Assembly (NCBI GenBank): GCA_907163345.1
Contig: CAJQUN010000969.1
Location: 62,001-126,000, forward strand
DNA: 64,000 nucleotides
Origin: Haberlea rhodopensis
Taxonomy: Eukaryota > Streptophyta > Magnoliopsida > Lamiales > Gesneriaceae
Reading direction: 5' to 3'
In this document: positions 10,166 through 21,135 of the stretch, piece by piece
How the letters are laid out: every line of letters starts with the position of its first letter
Numbering within the stretch: the stretch's first letter is position 1
Notes under the pieces: model-generated
Told to the model about the DNA's origin: nothing
What the model saw: the letters and a program-made list of their open reading frames with translations, nothing else
Databases searched by the model: none
Made by a program: the position numbers and the translations under genes

Positions 10166-10590
10166 GTGCATGTGATATCACATGCACCAGTCTACTTAGT
10201 TGCAATTATATAACATGCGATGCTTAATCTTTATAATGATTTTACTTGATATATACTAACGATGCATGCAAATACACAAACATAAAACAAAGTTACATTT
10301 ATCCAACATGAACAACTTGAATCAATCGGTGCATGTAAATACACATGCACCAATTCACATTTTTTTTTCTATTGGTGCATGTGATTTCACATGCACCTGT
10401 AGATCACTAGTTGCATTTATCCAACATGTGAGGCTTGAATAAATATTTTATAATGATTTTACTTGATATGTACTAACGATGCATGTAAATACACAAGCAT
10501 TAATTATCATTTTATTTATATCGATGCATGTGATGTACATGCACTATAGTTCATTAGGTGCATGCAATGAAACTATGCTGGTGCATGCAA
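10159..10590. repeat. Hairpin repeats in intron 2
   Basis: Inverted repeats of the GGTGCATGTGA/TCACATGCACC type at about 10165, 10327, 10374 and 10525, separated by the linker TTGCATTTATCCAACATG also seen in the 8.2-8.7 kb and 12 kb arrays. Confidence 0.8.
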
Positions 10591-10621
10591 TTTAACTAGA
10601 CTTGCTACAATTCAATTGCAG

Positions 10622-11746
10622 ATAGTAAAAAAACCTCTGCAAGTTTCTGTTGAAGAAGATGAAATGCTGAAAAAGCCCATTGCTTTGCTACAGAATCCCC
10701 AATGACATATCAACTTCCCGATTTGAATGCAAACATAATATTCTCACTTGAAACACAAAAAACAGCTGAATATTTGACAACAGTGGACTCCACCATTGCC
10801 GGAGTCCTCATGGAACTGAAGCAACAAAGTATAGAGGAAAAAATATTCAATGATGAAAACATTGAAATGGAGGGCAATATGGTGGATGTAGCTATTGACG
10901 AGGAACTAGCCCAGAACAAAGAAAATGTCGCCAATCTATCTGAAGAAATGAATGAACTTGATGCCACACAAGCCCAAGAAATTCTTCAAGCTGCATTACT
11001 TGTAACAGAGATTGAAGAAATGAAGGCCACACTCATGACAAAGGATAATGAAATAACAGAACTGAAGAACATTGTTGATTCCTTTTATCATGAGCAAGAA
11101 ACAATTCCAACACCGCAAATTTTTGAATATGCGGAACCAACAACCCAGCTGGAAGAAACAAAAACAAATCTTTTTCTGAGAGACGAGCAAATGAAAGAAA
11201 TTAAAGACAATTACGAAGAAATGAAAAAAAAGAAAGAAAGATGAGCTCGAAACTATAATAACACAGCTCTATGCGGACCTTAAAAGGGTAAATGAAGAGA
11301 ATAATTCATTGAAAAATGAGTTTCTCAATGTCAAAGCTGTCTGCTTCATCATTAATGAATAATAAGAACAGATCTTTAAAGAAAAGCAAGAACAAACATC
11401 CCTTGTCAAGAGGATCAAGAAAAGGGTGGACATACAGCAAAAAATGGAGATGGACCACACATACCCTGATAAGAGGAAGGCAAAGAGGACCAAGAAAAAC
11501 GACGAAGAGGGAGAAAAAAGTATGCAGAAGTGGAATCAATACAAAGTCTGAAAGACAAAGGTACAACTAATGATCCCATAGATCTAGAGCTGAGAGATGA
11601 TGATTTCGTCAGCGACAATAAACAAAAAGGGAGGCGAAAAAGATAATGGACTGCTCAAGTTCAAAACCACAATGCCTGCCATGGAGCTCTTAACAGCAGA
11701 TGAAAAGTCTTACATAATGAATATAAAACAAGACACATGGAAAATG
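10622..11746 (+). pseudogene. Ulp1-like gene exon 3 (charged, coiled-coil-like middle), frameshifted
   Basis: Acceptor TTGCAG ending 10621; donor ATG|GTAAGT at 11746/11747. It reads through at least four frames: KPLQVSVEEDEMLKK, then from 10702 a long Glu/Leu/Lys heptad-like region (ELDATQAQEILQAALL), then DELETIITQLYADLKR, then a Lys/Arg-rich region with DLELRDDDF and GRRKR, and finally GLLKFKTTMPAMELL. Shifts lie near 10700, in the A-run at 11224-11231, near 11360, near 11515 and near 11635. Basic, possibly nuclear-localising sequence before the catalytic part is common in these proteins. Confidence 0.6.
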
Positions 11747-11804
11747 GTAAGTCTAATTTAATTAAACAACACTTCCTTGACACTGACTCTTCAACTGTGT
11801 GCAG

Positions 11805-11894
11805 GGGACTTATCTGGAAAGACAAATTCACAACAGAAAGTTAATTGTATCGGATATTGCTGAAATCCTTCACAATGTACCTCTTACCAACGAT
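11805..11894 (+). pseudogene. Ulp1-like gene exon 4
   Basis: 90 nt, phase 0. Acceptor GTGCAG ending 11804, donor GTAAGT at 11895. Reads GTYLERQIHNRKLIVSDIAE and ends NVPLTND. No stop. It follows a 58-bp intron. Confidence 0.65.
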
Positions 11895-11934
11895 GTAAGT
11901 CAATTGCATTATACTTTTATAATGATTTTGCTTG

Positions 11935-12665
11935 ATATACCAACATTAATTCACATTTGGTTTCAATCGGTGCATGTAAATAACATGCAAATATTCACAT
12001 TTTTTTTCGAGCGGTGCATGTGAAATCATATGCGCCGATAGACCTTTAGTTGCAATTATATAACATGCAATGCTTGAATAAATCTTTTATGATGATTTTA
12101 CTTTATATTTATTAATGATGCATCTAAATACACAAGCATAAAACAAAGTTGCATTTATACAACATGAACAACTTGAATCAACCGGTGCATGTAAATAACA
12201 TGTACCAATTCACATTTTTTGTATCGGAGCATGTGATTTCACATGCATTGGTAGACCATTAGTTGCATTTATCCAAGATGCGAGGCTTGAATATATCTTT
12301 TATAATGATTTTACTTGTGTACTAACGATGCATATAAATACACAAGCATTAATTATAATTTTGTTTCTATCGGTGCATGTGATATACATGCACTGATAGT
12401 TCATTAATTGCATTTATCCAATATGCGAGGCTTGAATATATCTTTTATAATTATTTTACTTGATATGTACTAACGATGCATGTAAATACTCTGATAAAAA
12501 TAATGATGCATGTAAATACACATGCATTAATTCACATTTTGTTTCTATCTGTGCATGTATTTCACATGCACCGATATAAACACAGTTGCATTTATCCAAC
12601 ATGTACAACTTGAATCTGTCGGTGCATGTAAATACACATGCACCGACATAACATTAGGTGTATGT
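11935..12665. repeat. Hairpin repeats in intron 4
   Basis: The 824-bp intron holds about seven inverted repeats of the GGTGCATGT type (about 11969, 12013, 12183, 12225, 12370, 12553, 12619), with the same linkers as in introns upstream and in the transposase intron. Confidence 0.8.
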
Positions 12666-12718
12666 CTCGCACATAACTACTATACATATCTATGAAACTG
12701 ATTGATCATTACTTACAG

Positions 12719-12808
12719 ATTATTGACTGTTGGGCGATTATTGTAAATAACCACATTGCCAAGACCGAAAAAAAGAAGATAGCCTATGTGTTTAACAACA
12801 TGTGTTGG
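12719..12808 (+). pseudogene. Ulp1-like gene exon 5
   Basis: 90 nt, phase 0. Acceptor TTACAG ending 12718, donor GTAATA at 12809. Reads IIDCWAIIVNNHIAKTEKKK and ends NNMCW, the usual 'D.WA..LN' region just before the protease core of C48 peptidases. No stop. Confidence 0.7.
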
Positions 12809-12917
12809 GTAATAAAACTCAACTATTAAATATTTTTTTCTCATTAAACAAAGTTCACTCATACCATTCAACTTTGGATATGCGTATATCATGCATGTAT
12901 TTCATACAAATTCGCAG

Positions 12918-13181
12918 TAATACGCATCACTGATATCACTAGGAAGCTACTACAAAGACTCAGCAGAAAACAACATTGATAAATTCCTACTAGAGGCAAT
13001 GTCATATAGGTTTTTGGTTTTTCCAATAAACACACCAGGCAAAGAAGACCACTTAAAAACACCAAGATACCACTGGACACTACTTGTCTTTGATATTCAG
13101 TCAGTTTGGACTCATTACAATTCAATAAGGTCACGAATTGATAGGGAGACAGATTATTACTTTGAAAAGGCCAAATTGCTG
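12918..13181 (+). pseudogene. Ulp1-like gene exon 6, catalytic histidine
   Basis: Acceptor TTCGCAG ends at 12917 and donor GTAAGG starts at 13182, giving 88 codons in phase 0. The first codon after the acceptor is TAA, a likely CAA-to-TAA change. Open afterwards, with RFLVFPIN and RYHWTLLVFDIQ: the HW pair and following hydrophobic strand match the His box of Ulp1/SENP proteases. Confidence 0.75.
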
Positions 13182-13273
13182 GTAAGGTTTACTTTAAATA
13201 CACTTATTTTTTTAAAATTCAATACTTTTTATAAAATTAACCAGTTGATAACAATACTTCTTCCAATATATAG

Positions 13274-13453
13274 AAAGTCTACGTTGAAGAGAAAATGAAG
13301 AAAATCATTCAGGAGTCTCCCATTTCAGCAAGCATCACCTACAGTCCAAGTGAAGATACATACGAAATCAGAACATTCAAAGAAGCAATGCAACAAAAGT
13401 CTTTCTCGGCAGACTGTGCCGTGTTTGTTTGCATGAACATGGATAGATTATGA
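13274..13453 (+). pseudogene. Ulp1-like gene last exon, catalytic cysteine
   Basis: Acceptor ATATAG ends at 13273; stop TGA at 13451-13453; 59 codons. Contains AMQQKSFSADCAVFVCMNMD, matching the Ulp1 pattern Q-Q-x-x-x-x-x-D-C-x-V-F-V-C, with the oxyanion-hole Gln and nucleophilic Cys both present. No stop or frameshift in the exon. Confidence 0.8.
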
Positions 13454-13738
13454 GAGGACAGGAAGTGCACAAGCATTCAAATGTAGATATAAATAGTATT
13501 TATAGAGCAAAAATGGTGAAAGTCATCCTCCAAAATGTATAAGACAACGATTAATACTTTGTTGTTGATATATTTTGTATTGTAAATGTATAATTTTGTA
13601 AACAAACAATCTTTTGTTCTTGAATAACTGTATAGACTCATGTTGGTGTTTTAGTTGGTTAATGATGAACTGGACAAAATTGAATCCTACAAGTGCACTT
13701 TGTTTAAATTTTATTGTGTGTGTCCCTTCGCATGCACC
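13454..13738. other. MULE intergenic region between convergent genes (left piece)
   Basis: AT-rich with no coding potential seen. With 31899-32389 it makes the roughly 780-bp spacer between the Ulp1-like gene and the transposase before Gyp-A inserted. It presumably holds the 3' UTR of the Ulp1-like gene, but no clear polyadenylation signal can be chosen. Confidence 0.5.
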
Positions 13739-13743
13739 GAATG

Positions 13744-15730
13744 TGTGATGCCCCGAAATTGATTATATGCAATTTTGGCTTTAATGATGGTTATATGATG
13801 AATTATGTTGGTAATTGATTTATGTGATGGATAATGAAGTGTTAAAATGATTTAATTATATTGATTGTGAGGAAAGCATGATTTAGTGGAAGTTTAATGC
13901 ATTTTTGTAAATGCTTTTAAAATACCATGTTGGGGTGTTTTATACATCATGATAACTTTGGGGTATAATTTTAATATTAACCTTATAACCCCCCTTTTTC
14001 CACTATACCCACTTACTTTACCAATCACTTTTAAAATCCCCAATTCATTCCTCAACCCTAACCCATCTCCCATTTTCGAAATTCACCAAGGAAGGAGAAG
14101 GAAAGCTTCACAAAACATTTGTTTGTGTGATCTTTGTTAAGATTTGGAGCCTACAAGAGGTATGGAACCTTCCTAAAGTTTTTATGATGTTTGGTTTTGA
14201 AATGGGATGATTTTGAAGTGATTTATGTGGGTTTGTTTTGGGTGTATGTTGCATGTTGTTGGGGTATGATTTTTGAAGTGTTTTATGTGGGTTTTAGTTG
14301 GTTATGATGTTGTTGTTGTTGTAGGAAAGTTTGGTTTTGAAAGGTATGAGGATGAACTTTGAAAATGCACGAAAATGGTGATAAATCGCGCACCAACAGG
14401 TGGCGATCGATCGCCCTGAATCAGGCGATCGATCGCCGAAGGCCAGTAGCCATTTCGCGTAACAGGCGATCGATCGCCTCAAATGAAGCGATCGATCGCC
14501 GCAAGGCAAAAAGTGAGGCGATCGATTGCCTTAGGTAGCGATCGATCGCCACTGTTTAAAAAGTGGGAAATGATGATTTTTGTTGAATTTTTGGTATTTG
14601 GCTATTGTTTAGCTTCTAATATCAATTTGTATGGTTATGTAGAACCATCCCAGGTACCCACAACTTCACGGAGATAAAGTTCTACAACTTCTCCATTTTT
14701 TGGAATTAAGGTACGTAAGAAGCGTACGTGCATCGGACGGTAACACACTCCTAAACTATGACTATGCATTGATTGCATAATTATTCATGATGTCTATGAT
14801 GATGATTATGATAAGTAAGTTTATGATGATGATGTTATGGTAAATGAAGATGATATGACGTTACGATGATGATTAAGAAAAGATGATGATGTCTATATGA
14901 CGATGATGCTTATAAGATGATGATGTTTATAAGATGATGATGTCTATGATATGATGATGATGAAGTATGTTTAACTATGTTATTAAGAATGGTTGAATGT
15001 CCGGTGGTTATTATGGGCAAGCGAGGAAGGTGCTTGCCCTCACATAACTAGCGAGGGGATACATCCGCTATCAAGGCGTAGCGAGGGGTATCATATTCCG
15101 CTAAGCGAGGACATACATCCTCTATCAAGGCGTAGCGAGGGGTATCACAATTCCGCTTTATGTCGAGCGAGGGGGCCAATTGTGCCGCTGTCATAATAGA
15201 ACCAGGATAGTCCCATTTCTAATTAACATTGTTGATTACGAGCATATAAGTGAAGTACGATTTTAATCATTTATGTCAAGAACTAATGATTACATGTATG
15301 ATTATGAAGCAGGGACAACCAAAGAGGGTTAATACGATTAACCAGGAAGTGTATGTTACAAATTACTTGCATGCATTTATTTATATGCCATTACCTTATG
15401 ATGTTAAGTAACGATGTATATGCTCATGATGGGTTGTTCCTGTAGGTACACTTTTGGACTAAAGGACTAAGGGCCGGGTTGAGGCAGTGAGCTATGAGGA
15501 GCATGAAAGAAGTTAGGATACAGGATTTTTGGATAGTCTCTACTCTAGGAGTAGTATAATTCTACCGCCTTAACATTCATTTTTGAGAATGTAATTAATT
15601 AAGTTTGAAATTTCATTTTTGGCCTGTAATCTTATTAGCTCAAAGCTACAACCGGTGCCCTAAGAGGTTATAAATGCATGTTTAGTCCCTAATATGTTAT
15701 TAATATGATGTTAAGGTAGGAAACCCTACA
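13744..15730 (+). repeat. Gyp-A 5' LTR (1987 bp)
   Basis: TGTGATGCCCC...CCCTACA. Along its length: pyrimidine-rich block (13988-14080), GATCGATC palindrome cluster (14403-14551), AACCATCCCAGGTACC block (14642), GTACG hairpin (14711-14727), low-complexity GATGAT stretch (14790-14960), AGCGA/CCGCT mini-hairpins (15048-15190), and a CAGGGACAACC/GGTTGTTCCTG pair (15310-15320 with 15432-15442). Only small differences from the 3' LTR are evident. Confidence 0.95.
14403..14551. repeat. GATCGATC palindrome cluster, Gyp-A 5' LTR
   Basis: Six copies of GGCGATCGATCGCC or a one-base variant, grouped as three pairs with CCAGTAGCC between the first and second pair. The 3' LTR copy is at 30563-30713. Confidence 0.95.
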
Positions 15731-15734
15731 TTAG

Positions 15735-15746
15735 TGGTATCAGAGC
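15735..15746 (+). other. Primer binding site of Gyp-A (tRNA-iMet)
   Basis: TGGTATCAGAGC, complementary to the 3' end of plant initiator methionine tRNA, four bases (TTAG) after the 5' LTR. Confidence 0.95.
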
Positions 15747-15935
15747 AGTGGTTAGATAACTCGGGAATGAGTGAAGGGTAGCCTTAGCAATAAGTTAGCT
15801 AGATGCTCACTTTTAAACATGTTTTGTGTATAAGTTGCATATGAAGTATATGATGTTACACTAACGTGTTTTGTTTCACTAACGATGTATTATAGAACTG
15901 CTTTTGGGTATTGTTGGTAACCCTTGTCTTGCAGT
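15747..15935 (+). other. Gyp-A leader between primer site and gag
   Basis: Non-coding. AGTGAAGGGTAGCCTTAGCAA (about 15772) recurs in the leaders of Gyp-E (about 38730) and, slightly changed, Gyp-I (about 63065). Conservation across different LTR families suggests a packaging or translation signal in the genomic RNA; that is inference. Confidence 0.6.
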
Positions 15936-17492
15936 ATGGCAGCAAATGTAGAAGTGGGCGATGCTGTGAGCGTTAATGCAAGTGTTGGACGTACGAATCC
16001 CCTACCTCCGCCAGCTTTCGGCGAAGAACCGTCTGAACAACAGTTGTTGCCTTGGGAACTGAGCTTGACTCAATTTCTTGCATACCGACCTCCGACATTT
16101 GAAGGAACTGAGACAGGGGAACAGACAGAGGAGTGGTTGGAAAGAATAGAGCAAATATTTGTGGCGGCTCCTTGTGCTAAGACAGCCTGGATCAGACTAG
16201 CGGAGTTCCAATTGGCCAAGAAGGCGCTGATGTGGTGGAAGACCACAGTAGTAGAGCAAGAGGCTCAAGGTCATGAAATTAATTGGAAGCTGTTCAGAAC
16301 TCGGTTTCTGACCCGCTATTTCTCAGCTGCTGCACGATAGGCCAAGGAAGATGAATTCACTAACCTCAAGCAAGGTAATATGCCTGTATCAGATTATGCT
16401 CTCTAGTACTGTTCCTTGCTCAGATATGTACCTCACATTGCTGCAAGCACTCAAGCGAAGATGAGGAACTTCATGAAGGGCTTGAGGCCTGAGCTGTATG
16501 ACAGGGTGATCACTTATGGCCCTGCTTGCTTTGACGACGCACTTTCTAGGGCTGAGCTAGCCGAGCTGGGAGTTGGTGCATACCCTGACGCTGTGCCACC
16601 TCCAGCACCCCCTCAGAAATCCACTTCTGATAATTTGAGGCCGAGGGGTGATCAGTTCAAGCCAAGGGGGAATACTTCGGCTTCGAGATTCAGTGGTAAG
16701 AGGCCCGAGACTCGTTGGAAAGGAAACCGTAAGAATGACACCCCATCAGGAAGAGGACAGTCTCAGGGAAGCAGGTTTGGGATGGTCCAGTGCTCTCTTT
16801 GCGGGCAACCACATATGACAAAAGATTGCGTAGGATGTTATGTTTATGGCGAAAAAGGTCACTTCGCTCGGCAGTGTCCCAACAGGGGAAGGCAACCGAA
16901 CTCTGCAGGGAGGCCTGCGGACAGAGCAGCACAGCACAGCACAGCACAGACCACCTTTTGCACCGAGGCAGTATGGAGGTCAGCCCATGGGCCACCTCAA
17001 GGGCAAGTCTATGCATTGACGAGGGAGCAGGCTACAGCAGCTCCGGAGGAGGTTATAGCGGGTACGTGTCTTTTATTTACGCACCCTGCTTTTATATTGA
17101 TCGACATAGGTGCATCACACTCTTTCGTGTCGACAAGTTTTGTGGAAAGGCACCACATATGCACTTCTCCGTCGCCCACGCCTCTTATAGTCTCGACCCC
17201 CGCTGGAAGAAGTATGATTACTGATCAGATTGTCTATGATGGCCTCATTTATTTTGAGGATAATGAGCTAAGGTCAGATTTGATTGTCCTGGGGATGTCG
17301 GACTTTGACTGCATTGTAGGCATTGACGTTCTGAACAGGTATCAGGCAGTTGTGAACTGCAGGCAAAGGACTGTCCGATTCAGGTCTGATATGGGAGTCC
17401 AGTGGACATTCTTTGGGGATGGTTCTCGTTCTAAGATCCCATTGATATCTGCTGTCAAGATGGCACAGTTGTTGGAACGGGGCCATACATGA
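15936..17492 (+). pseudogene. gag: Gyp-A gag and protease, interrupted by stops
   Basis: ATG at 15936 (MAANVEVGDAVSVNAS). One frame carries the capsid domain (EEWLERIEQIFVAAPC, LAEFQLAKKALMWWKTT), then a CCHC-like knuckle region near 16790-16870 (CSLCGQPHMTKDC, CYVYGEKGHFARQC; the second has Y where Cys is usual), then the aspartic protease. In-frame stops: TAG 16338-16340, TAG 16404-16406 and TGA 17490-17492. The first two sit where the Gyp-I gag has Gln codons. The protease site reads DIGASHSF instead of DTGASHSF (present in Gyp-E), so the catalytic triad is altered too. Confidence 0.9.
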
Positions 17493-18753
17493 TATCTCAT
17501 CTATGCTGTTGATGTTACTGAGAAGAGGGAAGAATTAAAAGTTGAGGATGTGCCCGTAGTGGCGGAGTATCCTGATGTCTTTCCGGAAGAGATTCCCGGA
17601 TTCCCACCGACGAGAGAGGTCGAGTTTGGGATTGAGTTACTACCGGGGACGTCTGCCATTTCTCGTGCCCCATATAGGATGGTACCAGCGGAGCTAAGGG
17701 AGTTAAAGATTCAGTTGCAAGAGCTCCTTGATAAGGGCTATATACGCCCTAGCGTATCGCCCTGGGTGCGCCAGTTTTGTTTGTTAAGAAGAAAGATGGT
17801 TCGATGCGGCTGTGCATCGATTACAGACAATTGAACAAAGCCACAGTGAAGAATAAGTATCCACTTCCGAGGATCGACGATTTGTTTGATCAGTTACAAG
17901 GTACGAGACTCTACAGTAAGATCGATCTGAGGTCGGGGTACCATCAGATTCGAGTAAGAGAAGATGATGTTCAGAAGACAGCCTTCATGACTAGATATGG
18001 GCACTATGAATTCCTAGTCATGCCTTTTGGAGTGACGAATGCCCCAGCTGTTTTTATGAGCCTGATGAACAAGGTGTTCCAACCGTATTTGGATCAGTTC
18101 GTCATTGTTTTCATTGACGATATACTCATTTACTCCCGGACCGAAGAAGATCATGTAAGGCACTTGAGGACAGTACTTCAGATCCTTAGGAATCATCAAT
18201 TGTATGCAAAGCTCAGTAAGTGCGAGTTCTGGTTGAGCAGTGTAGTGTTCTTGGGTCATGTTATATCTAGCAACGGGATATCTGTAGACCCCAGGAAGGT
18301 TGAAGCTGTGATGGAGTGGGCTGCACCCACTTCTGTACCCGAGATACGGAGCTTCCTTGGCTTAGCAGGTTATTACCGACGTTTTGTCGAGGGATTTTCT
18401 AAGATCGCTAAGCCGCTGACACAGCTGACTCAGAAAGGAGTCCCATTCTTTTGGTCCGAAGCTTGTGAGGAAAGCTTCCAAGAATTGAAGTGTCGTTTGA
18501 CGACAGCGCCAGTGTTGGTGATTCCTTCTGAGAATAAGAGGTTCACCTTGTACACAGACGCATCATTGCAGGGTTTGGGCTGTGTATTGATGCAGGAGAA
18601 GCACGTGGTGGCTTATGCTTCGAGGCAGTTGAAGCCTCATGAGACCAGATACCCAGTTCATGATCTGGAACTGGCAGCCATAATTTTTGCCTTGAAGATT
18701 GGCGGCATTATCTCTATGGTACTTCGTTTACCATCTATACGGACCATAAGAGT
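17493..18753 (+). pseudogene. pol: Gyp-A reverse transcriptase and RNase H, frameshifted
   Basis: After the stop at 17490 the frame continues with PGTSAISRAPYRMVPAELRE, then shifts by a one-base loss near 17765. The RT core is read from there: CIDYRQLNK, LPRIDDLFDQL, KIDLRSGYHQIRV, MPFGVTNAP and the catalytic FIDD (about 18110-18121). RNase H follows (FTLYTDASLQGLGCVL, YPVHDLELAAI). A second one-base loss near 18700 shifts the frame before DHKSLKFLFTQ. Aside from the indels, the RT active-site motifs look intact. Confidence 0.9.
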
Positions 18754-20457
18754 TTGAAGTTCTTATTCACCCAAGCGGAACTGAATATGAGGCAAAGAAG
18801 ATGGATGGATTTACTCAAGGATTATGATTGTGAGATTGAGTACCATCCTGGTAAAGCAAATTTGATAGCAGATGCCTTAAGTCGGAAAGTGAAGAGTACT
18901 GCTGAGGATGCTATGTGTTTGTCGGCTTTGATGACTTCTTACTGCCATCTGGGCTATGATTTTGTTGTGGACACGTCGCCGGTGCGAGTGTCAACCTTGT
19001 TGGTTGAGCCAGACATATTTGAAGCTATCAGGAAAGCCCAGAGGTCGGATGATGAGGTTCAAAGATGGTCATTGATAGTACTTCAAGGACAGCCATCAAA
19101 GTTCAGAGTGGCAGAAGATGATTCCTTGAGACTGGGCAACCGATGGGTAGTCCCAGATACACCAGAGTTGCGTAGAGGAATGTTGGAGCGAGCTCATAGT
19201 AGTCGATTCAGTATCCACCCAGGAGGAAGGAAGATGTATAAGGACCTATGTGGCTAGTTTTGGTGGAGACGGATGAAGCGTGATGTGATCGCTTTTGTTA
19301 AGAAATGTTTGATCTGCCAGCAAGTAAAAGCAGAGAGGTAGAGGCCTGGTGGCGAGCTGAAGAGCTTAGAGGTACCCCAATGGAAGTGGGAACACATATC
19401 TATGGACTTCGTGACCCACTTGCCAAGGACGGCCTCTGGATTTGATGCGATCTGGGTGATCGTGGATAGGCTAACGAAGGTAGCTCACTTCATCCCCTAC
19501 TGTATGACATTCACATACCTAAAGATGGCCCAATTATATGTACGGGATGTAGTGAGGTTGCATGGGGTTCCAGTCTCGATTGTGTCTGACAGAGACCCAA
19601 GGTTTACTTCACATTTCTGGGAGGGTCTCCAGGCAGCTTTCGGCACAGAAGTGAGACTGAGTACAACTTATCACCCTCAGACAGATGGCCAAACAGAGCG
19701 TACCATTCAGACGCTCGAAGACATGTTGAGGGCATGTGTTTTGGAGTTTGATACTCCATGGCAGGATGCAGTTCCATTGGTGGAGTTCTCCTATAATAAC
19801 AGCTATCAGGCGACCATTCAAATGGCCCCTTTTGAAGCTCTTTACGGACAACAATGTAGGTCACAGCTGTATTGGGAGGACTTGACTAGTAAAGCGGTCG
19901 GAGGACCGGATATGATTAAGGATATGGAAGAAAAGATCAAGATGATACGCCAAAAGATGAAAGCGGCCCAGGATAGGCAAGCAGCCTATGCCAATAAGCG
20001 ACGGCGACCGCTAGAATTCCAGGTAGGAGACAGGGTCTTCTTGAAAATCTAACCCTTCAAAGGCGTAGTTCATTTTGGTATGCGGGGGAAGTTATCCCCG
20101 AGGTATGTTGGTCCATATGAAGTATTGCAGCGTATCGGTACTTTGGCCTACCGTTTGGCTCTATCGCCGTCTCTATCTGGTATTCATGATGTCTTTCATG
20201 TCTCTATGTTGCGAAAGTATGAGCCAGATCCGTCTCATGTATTACAGCCTACTGAAGTGCAGTTGGACTCAGATGAATCCTACGTTGAACGACCGGTCAG
20301 AATTCTGGATCGTGAGGATCGCAGATTACGAAGCAAGATTATACCGATGGTCAAAGTTCAGTGGGATCGTCGGGGTGTCGAGGAGGCTACGTGGGAGACG
20401 GAACGGTATATGATGCAGCATTACCCGGAACTATTTTCTGATATGATTTATGTTTAG
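18754..20457 (+). pseudogene. pol: Gyp-A RNase H end, integrase and chromodomain, with stops
   Basis: One frame with stops at 19255-19257 (TAG), 19339-19341 (TAG) and 20050-20052 (TAA). Integrase zinc-binding residues (HSSRFSIHPG, CLICQQ) precede the catalytic core with D in MDFVTHLP (19402), D in VSDRDPRF (about 19585) and E in DGQTERTIQTL (about 19690). The GPY/F-like block (GKLSPRYVGPYEVL) is followed by a chromodomain (VRILDREDRRLRSKIIPMVK, then EEATWETE) ending at 20457. Chromodomains in chromovirus integrases bind modified histone tails and direct insertion into heterochromatin, fitting this neighbourhood. Confidence 0.92.
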
Positions 20458-20480
20458 TTTCATTTTGGGTAAGTGCGTGC

Positions 20481-20516
20481 GATTTCGAGGACGAAATCTT
20501 ATAAGTAGGGGAGTAA
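20481..20516 (+). other. Gyp-A pre-PPT hairpin and polypurine tract
   Basis: ATTTCG at 20482-20487 and CGAAAT at 20492-20497 surround AGGA, giving a 6-bp stem. AAGTAGGGGAG (about 20503-20513) just before the 3' LTR is the plus-strand primer tract. The same arrangement precedes the 3' LTRs of Gyp-E and both LARDs. Confidence 0.85.
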
Positions 20517-21135
20517 TGTGATGCCCCGAAATTGATTATATGCAATTTTGGCTTTAATGATGGTTATATGATGAGTTATGTTGGTAATTGATTTATGTGA
20601 TGGATAATGAAGTGTTAACATGATTTAATTATATTGATTGTCAATTATGAGGAAAGCATGATTTAGTGGAAGTTTAATGCATTTTTGTAAATGCTTTTAA
20701 AATACCATGTTGGGGTGTTTTATACATCATGTTAACTTTGGGGTATAATTTTAATATTAACCTTATAACCCCCCATTTTTCCACTATACCCACTTACTTT
20801 ACCAATCACTTTTAAAATCCCCAATTCATTCCTCAACCCTAACCCATCTCCCATTTTCGAAATTCACCAAGGAAGGAGAAGGAAAGCTTCACAAAACCTT
20901 TGTTTGTGTGATCTTTGTTAAGATTTGGAGCCTACAAGAGGTATGGAACCCTTTCTAAAGTTTTTATGATGTTTGGTTTTGAAATGGGATGATTTTGAAG
21001 TGATTTATGTGGGTTTGTTTTGGGTGTATGTTGCATGTTGTTGGGGTATGATTTTTGAAGTGTTTTATGTGGGTTTTAGTGGGTTATGATGTTGTTGTTG
21101 TTGTAGGAAAGTTTGGTTTTGAAAGGTATGAGGAT
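20517..21135 (+). repeat. Gyp-A 3' LTR, left piece
   Basis: TGTGATGCCCC..., matching 13744-14350 with few changes: a GTCAATTATG insertion near 20640, and one substitution near 20574. Ends in AGGAT (21131-21135), the target site of LARD-B. Confidence 0.95.

Larger units (their letters stand above)
8990..13453 (+). pseudogene. Ulp1-like (C48) protease gene of the MULE, seven predicted exons, degenerate
   Basis: Predicted exons: about 8990-9574, 9658-9792, 10622-11746, 11805-11894, 12719-12808, 12918-13181, 13274-13453. Donors are GTAAG-like and acceptors CAG or TAG, and the junctions I could check fall in phase 0. The N-terminal part resembles the DUF1985-like domain of plant MULE-borne Ulp1 proteins, the middle is acidic/basic and coiled-coil-like, and the last two exons form the protease core with HWTLLVFD (catalytic His) and DCAVFVC (catalytic Cys). 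The family removes SUMO-like modifiers; Ulp1 genes carried by MULEs (Kaonashi type) are known in plants. Broken by TAA at 9203, frameshifts near 10700, 11225, 11360, 11515 and 11635 (mostly in A-runs), and TAA at 12918. It is convergent with the transposase, as mudrA and mudrB are in maize MuDR. Confidence 0.75.
8196..13743. mobile_element. MULE, left part (carries Ulp1-like gene)
   Basis: This block and 31894-34267 are the two halves of one Mutator-like element split by Gyp-A, shown by the GAATG duplication at 13739-13743 and 31894-31898. Both halves are littered with the same GGTGCATGT/ACATGCACC hairpins. The left half carries a Ulp1-type protease gene on +, the right half the transposase on -. 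No terminal inverted repeat is visible: the left end is hidden by Copia-1 and the right end lies beyond Gyp-E, outside the window. Confidence 0.75.

Noticed and set aside
15735..15746. TGGTATCAGAGC sites as possible tRNA gene fragments
   Set aside because: Only the 12-base primer site is present, always just after an LTR, with no cloverleaf sequence.
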